Positions 8,701 to 16,654 of a DNA stretch of 64,000 bases are shown in pieces. The stretch is from the NCBI RefSeq assembly GCF_900112865.1, contig NZ_FONH01000002.1, positions 62,001 through 126,000 on the forward strand. Direction: 5' to 3'. Under the pieces are notes generated by a model. The model saw only the letters and a program-made list of their open reading frames with translations, was not told where the DNA came from and did not search any database. Made by a program: the position numbers and the translations under genes. Numbering within the stretch: the stretch's first letter is position 1; every line of letters starts with the position of its first letter. Source of the stretch: Dyella marensis. Lineage in GTDB: Bacteria; Pseudomonadota; Gammaproteobacteria; Xanthomonadales; Rhodanobacteraceae.

Positions 8701-9377
8701 AAGGTGCTGTCGAGCAGCTCGCGATCCTCCAGCTCGCCGGCGCTCAGCGCGCGCAACTCGCCGGTGGCGCCCTGGCGGCGTTGTTCCAGCGAGCGCTGGC
8801 GATCCTCCGGCCGCACCAGCTGCAGCGTGCGCGGATAGGTTTCGTCGATGCTGCCGTCCTCGCCCCAGGCGCGCAGCACATAGCTGAGTTGCTGGCCCGC
8901 CTGCAGCGAGGTGCCCGCGGGCAGCTTGCCGTCCCAGCTCGCCTGCACCACCGCACCGGGCGCGACATCGACCGTCGCCAGCGGCGCGGTGAGATGAGTG
9001 TCGTCGCCGCGGTAGATGCTGATCTGCATCTTGCGGATGAAGGCGTCGTAGTTGCTGTACACCTGGAAACGCACGGGCTCGGTTACCTGCCCGCGCTCGA
9101 ACGCGGCGACCGCACTGCCCTGCACATTGAGCAGGGGCGAGGTCAGCGTCGGATCCTCGGTGGCCCAGATCAGGCCGCCGTTGGGCAGGTCCAGGCTGTA
9201 GCGGCCGCGCGCGGCGGGTGCGCTTTGCGCGGTGGAGACCGCAGCCGGCTGGGCCGACTGCGCCTGGACGGGCATCCACGCGCCCGCGATGAGCACGCCG
9301 AGAATGGCGGCGTCCAATGTCCTGATCTGCATGGTCCGGGCTGCCTTGGTCGGAGAGTGAGAGCGGCGGGCGTTCAT
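5799..9377 (-). CDS. Large outer-membrane beta-barrel protein, partner of repeat protein
   Basis: The protein has 1192 residues. A long charged n-region is followed by a hydrophobic core and a signal cleavage after VQA (about residue 39). Residues 55-210 form an Ig/FlgD-like region (SLDLPNGGLIWATEDP, then FQVYSNYDAFIRKM and a LSYVLRAWGEDG strand); residues about 235-310 form a second Ig-like region (ITIRGSRVRVYGQNVP). From about 340 to the end the chain alternates in barrel style and closes with FLNVVGYY, a typical outer-membrane C-terminal signal. There is no plug or TonB box, so it is not an ordinary TonB receptor. Its ATG overlaps the stop of the 1873-residue gene by four bases (ATGA), implying coupled synthesis. 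An in-frame ATG at 9332 is an alternative start. The role is unknown; it could anchor, secrete or display the repeat protein (inference). Confidence 0.75.
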   Translation of the reverse strand: MNARRSHSPTKAARTMQIRTLDAAILGVLIAGAWMPVQAQSAQPAAVSTAQSAPAARGRYSLDLPNGGLIWATEDPTLTSPLLNVQGSAVAAFERGQVTEPVRFQVYSNYDAFIRKMQISIYRGDDTHLTAPLATVDVAPGAVVQASWDGKLPAGTSLQAGQQLSYVLRAWGEDGSIDETYPRTLQLVRPEDRQRSLEQRRQGATGELRALSAGELEDRELLDSTFGGNALRRQNITIRGSRVRVYGQNVPEQYAVTISGQNVPVDQQRKFVAEYLLPTGSHTLDVALRGTGGTVSHYPLAVNVRDNYLFAVAIADLTASKSSVSGTGASALTVDPRYRDGFLDEGRLAFYLKGKLEGRYLLTAQADTTERNTGSLFNGFFKADPKDVFRRLDPNMYYPVYGDDSTTYRDIDTQGKLYLRLDWDKSQALWGNYQTGFTGTQYAQYVRSLYGAALDWRSRESTPLGDPNTLLKAFASQAQTVLGHAEFLGTGGSLYYLRHTDILPGSDQIVLEVRDPTTGSVVSRINLVRGVDYDINEMQGRLLLTRPLAQIAQANVSTLFRDRPQGGYENHLLADYEYVPSGFDSNDVTAGIRARHWFGEHVAVGGTYVDEGRSSDDYSLKGADVTLQAGRGTYLKVERSHSDAAVAPIFYSDNGGLSFIRTNPVTQGGSGGNATAVDAHADLRELGWSQREWTVGAWWRDVDAGYSVARADQGLAVREYGAEFTGQVSNGLRLSGRYSYAKRGSDALEQGQLQLDWQLAEKSDLIAEIRRVTETYQLRSGTGTLAALGYTQRIGSSLDVYATGQVTLDNDNGAYPTNDAVTVGAKYQFGDLSNAGAEVTRGSRGNAAQVNGEYRLNPDHSLYGAYTYSVDSTALYNDSSLLAQTPDGLTLGQRWRLTDKTNLYNESQWLKSGPDTGIGHTFGMDFYPSMGWTLGFTLQDGQLDAASGAGRVDRHAASLNAGLTDASTSWASKLEYRRDRGAEQRDQWVTTHRLSYKINESWQVAGRINWSRTRDKVDPTNNARFNETNVGFAWRPWNSVRWTVLGKYTYLYDLSSPGQTESDSYYDQRSSVFSLEGVYRLDTQWEFAAKLATREGEARAGRGSGDWYDNRATMLAGQARRYVMGGVSVMGEYRVLRASEGGTRKGWLASVDYDVSKHFRMGLGYNFTDFNDDMTKLGYRYKGVFLNVVGYY

Positions 9378-12300
9378 GGCTGCCCTCCCGTCTGCTGGTC
9401 GCCACGCGTGGCGGCGTGCTCCGGTGGTCCACCCGTTGTGGTGTTCTGCGGTATGGGCAGTTCCTGCTCCGGCAGCTTTACGCCGAAGTCGAAGCGGGCC
9501 GGGATGCCCTGGGTGATGCGCTTCACCTGCGGGTTCGGCGTGGTGAAGTCGCTGTCCGGCGGCAGCGTCGCGGGATCGACCTTCATGATGAAGTTGCGCC
9601 CGCGCGCCATATTCGGCACGTCGATGCCTTCCAGGTGGAAGCGGCCGTAGGCATCGGTCTCGATCAGGTTGCCTTCCACCGTGCCGATGCGCACGCCGGG
9701 AATGCCGCGCTCGTCCACGCCGCGGTTGACGATCACGTAGTCCACGCGGACGCTGCCGTCCGCTTCCGGCGTCACCTTGCGTTCCACGCTCAGCTGTTCG
9801 GCCGAATGGCCCGAAGCCGCGTCGCCGCTCAGCACCGTGTCGCTCTGCCCACCGCTGCGCAGGCGCACCGTGGTGCCGGCGGCGCTGGTCAAGGCGAAGT
9901 CGCCGGTGAACTGGGCGCTGCGCAGGCGCTGCGAGATCACCATGCGGCGCAGGTCCGCCGGCTGCGCGACGGTGTCGCGGCCGCGCAGCGAGCCCAGCGC
10001 GATGCCGTGCAGCAGCGGTGCGCTCGCATCCGCTTCCGGCTGCGGGCCCTGCCCGCGATCCACCGTGGTGGAACCGGCGATGTACGCACCCGGCGCGAAA
10101 CCGCCCTGCACGCGCAGTCCGTCGGCGGTGGCGCTGGCCTGCCAGCCGTCGCCGTTGCGGTCGTCGAACACGGTGCCGAAGGCGCGGCTGTCCTCGAACA
10201 GCGGGTCGGCATCGCGCTGCACCGTGGCTTGCGCCACGTTGCTGGTGCGCACGCCGTTGAGCAGCATCTGCGCGGTATTGACGTATTCGCCGCGGGCGGA
10301 AGCGCCCGGGCCGACGCGCAGCAGATACACCACGCTCACGCTCTTGCCGGCGGCCACGTCGATGCCTTCGACACGGATCGGGCTGCTGCCCGCCAGGCGG
10401 CCGCCGGAGCTGCCGACATTGAGCGAGTCGGCCACCAGGGTGAAGCCCACGGGCGGCGTATCGGCCAGCACCGCCTGGCGCACGTCGGCCTTGCCGGGGT
10501 TCTGGACGGTCACGGTGTAGCGCACCACGTCGCCCACCTTCACCGTCTGCGGCGTGGCCTGCTTGCTTACGTGCAGCAGCGCATCGTCGCTCACCATCAG
10601 CGTGATCGAGGCGGTGCTGCAGTTGCTGCGCAACAGGGTGTCGCAGATGCGGTAGCTCAGCGTGTAGGTGCCCTGCGCCGTGCCGGCCGGGACGATGACG
10701 CTGCCGTCAGGGCCGATCGAGACGCCTTTCAAGCCGCCGTTGTCGACCAGGGTGGTGATCACGCGGCCGGGATCGCCGATCACGGTGCCGCCCTGGGTGT
10801 CGTTGCCCAGCACCTTGCCGGGCGTGCCGCCGGTAGCGCCATTGACGGGCGTGGTGCGGTAATCGTCGTTGACCGCCTGCAGCGGCAGCGACACCACCGT
10901 CACCGTGGCGGTGGCCGTCTTGCAGTTGGACGGATTGAGCTTCTCGCAGATCTGGTAGCCGATGCTGTACGTGCCGGCCGGCGTGCCCGGCGCGACCGAC
11001 ACCTGGCCGGTGGCGGGATCGAGCTGCACGTTCGGGTTGGCGGCCGGCGTCGTCACCGTCAGATTGACGGTGGTCGGCGTGGCCTTGGCGCCGTCGAGCG
11101 TGTCGTTGTCCAGCACATTGCCCGCGTTCGGCTTGCCCGCGCCGCCGTCGATACCGCTGTAGCTGTCGTCGGTGGCGGCGATCTTGCCGGCGGCGACCGT
11201 GACGCTGGCCGTGGCCGTGGCGCAGTTGGCCGGATTGAGCTTTTCGCAGATCTGGTAGGTGATGGTGTAGGTGCCGGCCGGCGTGCCCGGGGCGACCGAG
11301 ATCTCGCCGGTGGCCGGATCGAGCTTGACGTTCGGGTTGCCCGGCGGCGTGGTCACCGACATCGTGACGGTGGACGGCGTGACCTTGGTGCCGTTGAGCG
11401 TGTCGTTGTCCAGCACATTGCCGACGGCCGGATTGCCGGTGCCGCCATCGATGCCGGTGTAGCTGTCGCCGTTGGCGACGATCTTGCCGGCGATGACGGT
11501 GACGTTCGCCGTCGCCGTGGCGCAGTTGCTTGGATTGAGCTTTTCGCAGATCTGGTAGCCGATGCTGTACGTGCCGGCCGGCGTGCCCGGCGCCACCGAG
11601 ACCTGGCCGGTGGCCGGGTCGAGCTTGACGTTCGGGTTGCTGGCCGGCGCGGTCACCGTCAGGTTGACGGTGGACGGCGTGGCCTTGGCGCCGTCGAGCG
11701 TGTCGTTGTCCAGCACATTGCCCGCATTCGCCTGGCCGACGCCGCCATCGATACCGGTGTAGGCATCGTTGGTGGCGACGATCTTGCCCGCGGCCACGAT
11801 CACGTCGATGGTGGCGGTGGCGCAGTTGGCGGGGTTGATCTTGTCGCAAATCTCGTAGCCGATCGTGTACGTACCGGCCGGCGTGCCCGGCGCGACGGAG
11901 ACATTGCCCGTCGCCGGATCCAGCTTCACGTTGGGATTGCTCGCCGGCGTCGTCACCGTCACGTTCACGGTGGACGGGGTGGCTTTCGCACCGTTGAGCG
12001 TGTCGTTGTCCAGCGCATTGCCGACGGAGGGATTGCCGGCGCCGGAGATACCCGCATAGCTGTCGCTGCCCGCGGTGATCGGACCGGCCACCACCGTCGC
12101 GGTCGCCGTGGCGGTCGCGCAGTTGCCCGGGTTGAGCTTCTCGCAGATGCGGTAGCCGATGGTGTACGTACCGGCTGGCGTACCAGGCGCGACCGACACC
12201 TCGCCCGTCGCCGGATCGAGCTTCACGTTCGGGTTGCTGGCTGGCGCGGTGACGCTCAGCGTGACTGTCGAGATCGCCGCGCCGCTGCCGTTGAGCGTGT

Positions 12301-14995
12301 CGTTGTCCAGCACGTTGCCGACGTTGGCATTGCCGAGGCTGCTGTTGATGCCGGTGTAGTTGTCGTTGCTCGCGGCGATCCGGCCGGCGACGACGGTGAC
12401 GCTGGCGGTTGTCGTGGCGCAGTTGCTCGGATTGAGCTTTTCGCAGATCTGGTAGCCGATGCTGTAGGTGCCCGCGGGCGTACCCGGCGCGACCGACACT
12501 TCGCCGGTGGCCGGATCGAGCTTGACGTTCGGGTTGCTGGCCGGTGTCGTCACCGTCAGGTTGACGGTGGACGGTGTGGCCTTGGCGCCATTGAGCGTGT
12601 CGCTGTCCAGCACGTTGCCGGCGTTGGCCTGGCCGACGCCGCCGTCGATGCCGGTATAGCTGTCGGGCGTGGCGGCGATCGCGGCCGCGCCTACCGTCAC
12701 GTCGGCTTCGGCCGTCGAGCAATTGGCCGGATGCACGGCGTCGCAGATGGTGTACGGCACTTTGTAGGTGCCGGCCGGCGTGCCGGGCTTGACGGTGATG
12801 GTGCCGTCGCCGTTGAGGGTGAAGCCGCCGCTGGCCGGGGGATTGCTGATGCTGCCCCAGGTCAGCGCGACCTGGCCCTTGGTGGTGCCGATCGCAGGGC
12901 CGGTAACGGCACCGAACTGGTCGTTGCCGACCACGTTCCCGGTGCTGCCGCCGGTGGCGCCGTTCGGCACGTTGTAGCTGTCGTTCCTGGCGACGATCTG
13001 CACGTCGCCGATCGGCGTATCGGTGCTGCCGGTCGAGCTGACCGGCGAACCGCTGGGCGGCGTGCCGGTGACCGTCGCCACGTTATGCACGGCCACGCCC
13101 GCATCCACGTCGGCCTGCGTCACGGTGTAGACGAAGCTGCCGCAGTTGGCGGTCTTGCCCGGATCGATCGCGGTGGGCGCGCACGCCAGCGCGGTGCCGC
13201 CGGCCATCGGGTCGGAGACGGTGAGGCCGCTGAGCGTGAGGTTGCCGCTGTTGCTGGCGGTGATCGTGTAGCTGATGGTCTCGCCCACGTCGGCCTTGGC
13301 ATTGCCGTTGGCATCGTTGAGCGTGGCGGTCTTGTTCACCGTCAGCGCGGGCGTGCCCTGCACAGTGGTCGTCGCGGTCGAGGTGTTGTCGGCCGTGCTG
13401 CCGGTCGGTTCGCCCACCGTGGTATCGGTGGTGGCGAGCTTGACGGTGGCGGTATTGCTGAGCGTGCCGACCAGGCTGACCGGCGCGGTGGCGTTGATGG
13501 TGACCACCACGCTGCCGTTCGCCGGCAGGCTCTGGATCGCGCCGGTGACGGTGTAGCCGGCGGCGTCGCTGCCGGTGACGTTCACGCCGAGCGCGCCGCA
13601 CACGGCGCCGTTAGCCGCGCTGCCGCAACTCACACTGGCGGCACTGACGCCGGTGACGCCCACCGGCATGGTGTCGGTGAAGGTGGCGCCGGTGGCGGTA
13701 TGCGTGCCGTTATTGCTGATCGCCAGCGTGTAGACCAGCGGCTGGCCGGCCTGCACGGTGGCGGGCGCCGATTTCACCAGCTTGAGGTCCGCGATGCGCG
13801 GGATATTGCTCAGCGTGCAATCCACGCGGTCGCCCAGCTGCTGCAGGTCGACCTTGGGCGGATTGGCGGGATCGAACGTGCCCGTGGGCAGCGCGGTCGG
13901 CGAGGCCGGGTTGCCATTGGTGCAGACGATGTTGCGATCGTACTGGTCCAGCGTGGACTTGCTGCCCGGCGCCATCTCCTCCTTCAGCGTGATCACGTTG
14001 CCCGGCATGGTTGCCTGGCCGCTGATGTAGGGATAGTTGCCGGTGGCCGCGCCGGTGGTGGAGGTGTTGATGATCTCCTGGCCCTTCACGTTGATCACGC
14101 GATAGGTGAACTGGTCGCTGCCGTCCAGGCGGCCGTTCGGCAGCGCCTTGCGCAGGCGCACGCCGCCCCAGCGCACGCCGAAGGCGAAGCCCTGCAGGCT
14201 GCTGCCATTGGTGTGCACCTGGCCCATCACGGTGAACGGCGAGCCGGTGCGCGTGGTGGAGAACACGGCGGCATTGGCGGTGCCGCTTTTGCCGACCATG
14301 CGGATGCAGTCGATCATGCCGGCGCAGCCGGAGGTCGGCGTGCCGGGCACGCCGGCGCTGCCGGGCGCGCCATAGACGAGGTTGTTGCCGGTCGAGGCGC
14401 CCAGCCATTCCACCAGGTTCAGCGTGGAACCGCCGGAGACCACGCCGAAATCGAGATACTCGTTGCTGTTGGTGCTCTCGCCGTCGGCGATCACCATCTC
14501 GAACGCGTTGGTGCTCTCCGCGCCGCTGGGACCGAACAGGTGGATGTCGCGCAAGGTCACCGTGGTGTCGTTGGCGACACTGCCGGTATTGGTGTACAGC
14601 GCGGCGGTATTCGGCTTGTAGATGGTGTAGTAGCCGGTGCTGCCACTGAACTGCGAGCCGGTCCAGGTCGGCGCCTGCACGCCCTTGAGGCCGGCGCTGC
14701 TGCCGACGTTGCCGACGTCGACGGTGAACGTCATGGTCGAGCCGTCCGGCAGCGTGAACGTCAACGGCGTCGAGCCGTTGGCATTCAAGGTGACGCCGTC
14801 GAGCTGCAGCCAGCAGATCTCGTCGACGTGCGCGCCCTTGGAATTGGGGTCGGCCATGCGGCATTCGTTGGCCTGCGCCACCGCCGGCATGACCATGCCC
14901 AGCAGCAGCAACGCCAGCAAGGCGAAGATCTTCCGGTGCAGCGTCGCCTTACCGCGCCTCCCTGTCCCGCGATAACCATCCTGCAAAGCGGACAT
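9374..14995 (-). CDS. Giant secreted repeat protein with DUF11-like domains
   Basis: This 1873-residue surface or secreted protein has a signal peptide (residues 1-42, cleavage after AQA). Residues 43-400 form a globular N-terminal region resembling CshA-type fibrillar adhesin heads. Two DUF11-like domains follow (about 405-545, with DLKLVKSAPATVQAGQPLVY, and 545-668, with ALTVNKTATLNDANGNAK). A divergent repeat (669-768), six near-identical 100-residue repeats (769-1369) and another divergent repeat (to about 1470) come next, then a third DUF11-like domain with KVGDVVRYTVTVQNPG. The C-terminal part ends in a Cna-B/carboxypeptidase-regulatory-like fold (GNLIETDAYGRFHLEGIDV). There is no LPXTG motif or own barrel. 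The downstream overlapping gene encodes a barrel protein and is the obvious partner. An adhesive or biofilm role is inferred from architecture only. AAGG precedes the ATG. Confidence 0.85.
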   Translation of the reverse strand: MSALQDGYRGTGRRGKATLHRKIFALLALLLLGMVMPAVAQANECRMADPNSKGAHVDEICWLQLDGVTLNANGSTPLTFTLPDGSTMTFTVDVGNVGSSAGLKGVQAPTWTGSQFSGSTGYYTIYKPNTAALYTNTGSVANDTTVTLRDIHLFGPSGAESTNAFEMVIADGESTNSNEYLDFGVVSGGSTLNLVEWLGASTGNNLVYGAPGSAGVPGTPTSGCAGMIDCIRMVGKSGTANAAVFSTTRTGSPFTVMGQVHTNGSSLQGFAFGVRWGGVRLRKALPNGRLDGSDQFTYRVINVKGQEIINTSTTGAATGNYPYISGQATMPGNVITLKEEMAPGSKSTLDQYDRNIVCTNGNPASPTALPTGTFDPANPPKVDLQQLGDRVDCTLSNIPRIADLKLVKSAPATVQAGQPLVYTLAISNNGTHTATGATFTDTMPVGVTGVSAASVSCGSAANGAVCGALGVNVTGSDAAGYTVTGAIQSLPANGSVVVTINATAPVSLVGTLSNTATVKLATTDTTVGEPTGSTADNTSTATTTVQGTPALTVNKTATLNDANGNAKADVGETISYTITASNSGNLTLSGLTVSDPMAGGTALACAPTAIDPGKTANCGSFVYTVTQADVDAGVAVHNVATVTGTPPSGSPVSSTGSTDTPIGDVQIVARNDSYNVPNGATGGSTGNVVGNDQFGAVTGPAIGTTKGQVALTWGSISNPPASGGFTLNGDGTITVKPGTPAGTYKVPYTICDAVHPANCSTAEADVTVGAAAIAATPDSYTGIDGGVGQANAGNVLDSDTLNGAKATPSTVNLTVTTPASNPNVKLDPATGEVSVAPGTPAGTYSIGYQICEKLNPSNCATTTASVTVVAGRIAASNDNYTGINSSLGNANVGNVLDNDTLNGSGAAISTVTLSVTAPASNPNVKLDPATGEVSVAPGTPAGTYTIGYRICEKLNPGNCATATATATVVAGPITAGSDSYAGISGAGNPSVGNALDNDTLNGAKATPSTVNVTVTTPASNPNVKLDPATGNVSVAPGTPAGTYTIGYEICDKINPANCATATIDVIVAAGKIVATNDAYTGIDGGVGQANAGNVLDNDTLDGAKATPSTVNLTVTAPASNPNVKLDPATGQVSVAPGTPAGTYSIGYQICEKLNPSNCATATANVTVIAGKIVANGDSYTGIDGGTGNPAVGNVLDNDTLNGTKVTPSTVTMSVTTPPGNPNVKLDPATGEISVAPGTPAGTYTITYQICEKLNPANCATATASVTVAAGKIAATDDSYSGIDGGAGKPNAGNVLDNDTLDGAKATPTTVNLTVTTPAANPNVQLDPATGQVSVAPGTPAGTYSIGYQICEKLNPSNCKTATATVTVVSLPLQAVNDDYRTTPVNGATGGTPGKVLGNDTQGGTVIGDPGRVITTLVDNGGLKGVSIGPDGSVIVPAGTAQGTYTLSYRICDTLLRSNCSTASITLMVSDDALLHVSKQATPQTVKVGDVVRYTVTVQNPGKADVRQAVLADTPPVGFTLVADSLNVGSSGGRLAGSSPIRVEGIDVAAGKSVSVVYLLRVGPGASARGEYVNTAQMLLNGVRTSNVAQATVQRDADPLFEDSRAFGTVFDDRNGDGWQASATADGLRVQGGFAPGAYIAGSTTVDRGQGPQPEADASAPLLHGIALGSLRGRDTVAQPADLRRMVISQRLRSAQFTGDFALTSAAGTTVRLRSGGQSDTVLSGDAASGHSAEQLSVERKVTPEADGSVRVDYVIVNRGVDERGIPGVRIGTVEGNLIETDAYGRFHLEGIDVPNMARGRNFIMKVDPATLPPDSDFTTPNPQVKRITQGIPARFDFGVKLPEQELPIPQNTTTGGPPEHAATRGDQQTGGQP
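10889..12690 (-). repeat. Six tandem 300-bp intragenic repeats
   Basis: Recurring landmarks (for example GCAGTTG at 10922, 11222, 11522, 11822, 12119 and 12419) show a period of 300 bases, with one unit of 297. Each unit encodes about 100 residues with the blocks GNVLDNDTLNGAKATPSTV, NPNVKLDPATG, VSVAPGTPAGTYSIGYQICE and KLNPSNCATAT. Each carries a conserved Cys pair, one in the ICEKLNP strand and one in the NCAT strand, which may form a disulfide. High identity between units suggests recent duplication or gene conversion. Confidence 0.93.
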
Positions 14996-15676
14996 ATGCC
15001 TTCACTCTCATGCTCGTGGCGTCCCGCGCGGCGGAACGGCCTGGTCGGAAAGTGGCGCAGCCGTACCCGCCCCTCCGATGGCGGAGAGGTGCATGTACGT
15101 GGCGAAAAAAACCCCTGGCCGCCGCTGCCCGAAAGCAGGACGGTTGCGCCTATGTGGCGGCTAGAGATGGGGTGAGGAGCGTCGGCGGCAGTCCCTGCCG
15201 CTGCCGTCGCTGCCTCAGCGCGAAAGCCTTGCTGACGACACCGGTTACCCCCTTTGGCCGGCGTTTCGCGACTCTGCGCGAAGCCAGGCCAATGTCGGCA
15301 TATCCCATTAATGCCGAATCGGTGTCGTCAGCGGCGCGGATGGTAAGCGCGGCGCGCGAAAGCGAAAAAGAGGGCGCCGTGGGAACTTGCGTATTGCGCG
15401 ACGTGACGCATCGCCGCCACGCCAAAACTTTGCCGCGATGCCGTTGGCATCCGAGGGAAGGAGAAAACCGCCCTTAGACCGGGGAAAACCGCGTTGCCAC
15501 GGGCGCCGGCGGAGCTTTGCCGCAGCGGCAGCGCCGGACTGCCTCGGGCGCTTGCGAAACGGCGTCCGGCGCAAGAACCGGAGCGGATCTACTCAACCGT
15601 ATACGTGCGGCGGCTTCAATGGCGCGGTGACGGAACTGTGAACCAGTGCCGCCGACTCTTGCGCGAAGCTGGCGCC
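14996..15676. other. Long intergenic leader upstream of repeat-protein gene
   Basis: These 681 bases lie between two minus-strand genes. No open frame here looks like a gene. It contains the folded element at 15231-15332, a minus-strand run of seven T at 15115-15121 preceded by GC-rich sequence with a small CTGC/GCAG stem, and a CCGTATACG block near 15598. The length and structure point to a transcribed leader for the 1873-residue gene, but no promoter could be placed with confidence. Confidence 0.5.
15231..15332 (-). promoter_or_regulatory. Candidate structured leader RNA, three-way junction
   Basis: An exact 13-base outer stem (GCTGACGACACCG at 15231-15243 and its complement at 15320-15332) encloses two further perfect stems: TCGGCAT/ATGCCGA (15295-15301 with 15311-15317), and TTGGCC/GGCCAA (15254-15259 with 15287-15292) carrying an inner TTCGCG/CGCGAA hairpin (15265-15270 with 15277-15282). 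This predicts a three-way junction 235-335 bases upstream of the repeat-protein start on its strand. It matches no riboswitch consensus known to me; a DNA-level role is also possible. Confidence 0.5.
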
Positions 15677-16453
15677 CTACTCGCTCGTCGCCAGCTCGTC
15701 GCTATGGGAAGCCTTGCGGAACTGGCTCGGCGTGACGCCCATGCGCTCGCGGAACGCGGTGATGAAATTGCAGGAGCTGCGGAAACCCACGCTCTCGGCG
15801 ATGTCCTGCAGGCCCAGCGAGGTTTCCATCAGCAGCTCGCGGCCTTTGCGCAGGCGCTCTTCGCGGATCCAGGCGAATACCGTGGTGCCCATGTGCTGGC
15901 GGAAGATCGCCGACAGGCGCTTGTCGTGCGTGCCCACCTTGCGCGCGATGTCTTCCAGCGGCGGCAGCGCGGCCAGCTGCTCGCGGATCAGCCGCACGGC
16001 GGCGCGCAAGGTGATCTCGTCGTGCGACAGAAAACTTTCCGCGTCCGCCGGCGCCTCCGCATGCGTGCGCGGCGCCAGGCGCAGGTGGATGCGCACGCGC
16101 GCCAGCACTTCGTCAGGGTGGCTGGGCTTGAGCACGTAGTCGACGCCGCCGTGGGTGAGGCCTTCGAGGCGTTCTTCCAGCGCGCCGGCGGAGCTCAGGA
16201 AGATCACCGGGATGTGCTGGGTGCGCGGCGCTTCCTTCAGCAGGCGGCAGGTGGCGAAGCCGTCGAGCACCGGCATGCGCACGTCGAGCAGGATCAGTTC
16301 CGGCTGCAGCGCCATGGCGCGCTGGAAACCCTGCCGGCCATCGGTGGCCAGGGTCACGCGATAGCCTTCGCCCCGCAGCAGCTGCTGCAGGTTGCGCAGT
16401 TCCTCCGGCGAATCGTCGATCACCAGGATGTGCGGTGACGCTTGCGCTGGCAT
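15677..16453 (-). CDS. Response regulator with AraC-type DNA-binding domain
   Basis: This 258-residue cytoplasmic regulator has a receiver domain at residues 7-122 (ILVIDDSPEE acidic pocket, phospho-acceptor Asp57 in LILLDVRMP, conserved Lys in YVLKPSHP) and an AraC-type double helix-turn-helix at about 155-250, ending with the family signature around DIAESVGFRSSCNFITAFRE and GVTPSQFRK. It should bind DNA when phosphorylated. No kinase gene adjoins it; the nearest is the hybrid kinase 1.2 kb to the right, beyond a LysR gene. The ATG at 16453 follows AGGGGG and starts directly at the receiver; a 16-codon upstream extension is unlikely. The targets are unknown, but the next gene on the strand is the giant repeat protein, a plausible target. 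Confidence 0.9.
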   Translation of the reverse strand: MPAQASPHILVIDDSPEELRNLQQLLRGEGYRVTLATDGRQGFQRAMALQPELILLDVRMPVLDGFATCRLLKEAPRTQHIPVIFLSSAGALEERLEGLTHGGVDYVLKPSHPDEVLARVRIHLRLAPRTHAEAPADAESFLSHDEITLRAAVRLIREQLAALPPLEDIARKVGTHDKRLSAIFRQHMGTTVFAWIREERLRKGRELLMETSLGLQDIAESVGFRSSCNFITAFRERMGVTPSQFRKASHSDELATSE

Positions 16454-16654
16454 GGTTCCCCCTGTGGGCGGCCGCGGCCGCTGCCAACCGCTCGTTGCCA
16501 TTCCGACCAGCGAGCCGGGTGAGTATATAGCGGCATCCGGTTCGCCGTCCGTCCGGGCAAAGCGGCCGTCCGCCCCGGCAAAGAACGGGCACCGGCGGCC
16601 TGCCTATGCTGCCGCCCATCGCCAACCCGGCGTTGGCCCGGCGGTTCCCGCAGC

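Noticed and set aside
10889-12690. CRISPR-like regular repeat array
   Set aside because: Units are 300 bases, contiguous, coding and in frame; there are no spacers and no cas genes.
9416-15175. A very long open frame on the plus strand opposite the 1873-residue gene
   Set aside because: It is a mirror of a GC-rich repeat gene: composition is Arg/His/Gly/Ala-rich with no domain, signal or ribosome site. The minus-strand protein has a signal peptide and recognisable domains.
15231-15332. Possible hammerhead ribozyme (CTGACGA and GAAA both present)
   Set aside because: CTGACGA forms part of the 13-base outer stem and is not followed by stem II and GAAA in the required order.
15231-15332. Cyclic di-GMP-I riboswitch
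   Set aside because: The conserved GCAAACC and ACGCAAAGCC segments of that class are absent, despite a GGGGTAACC-like stretch.
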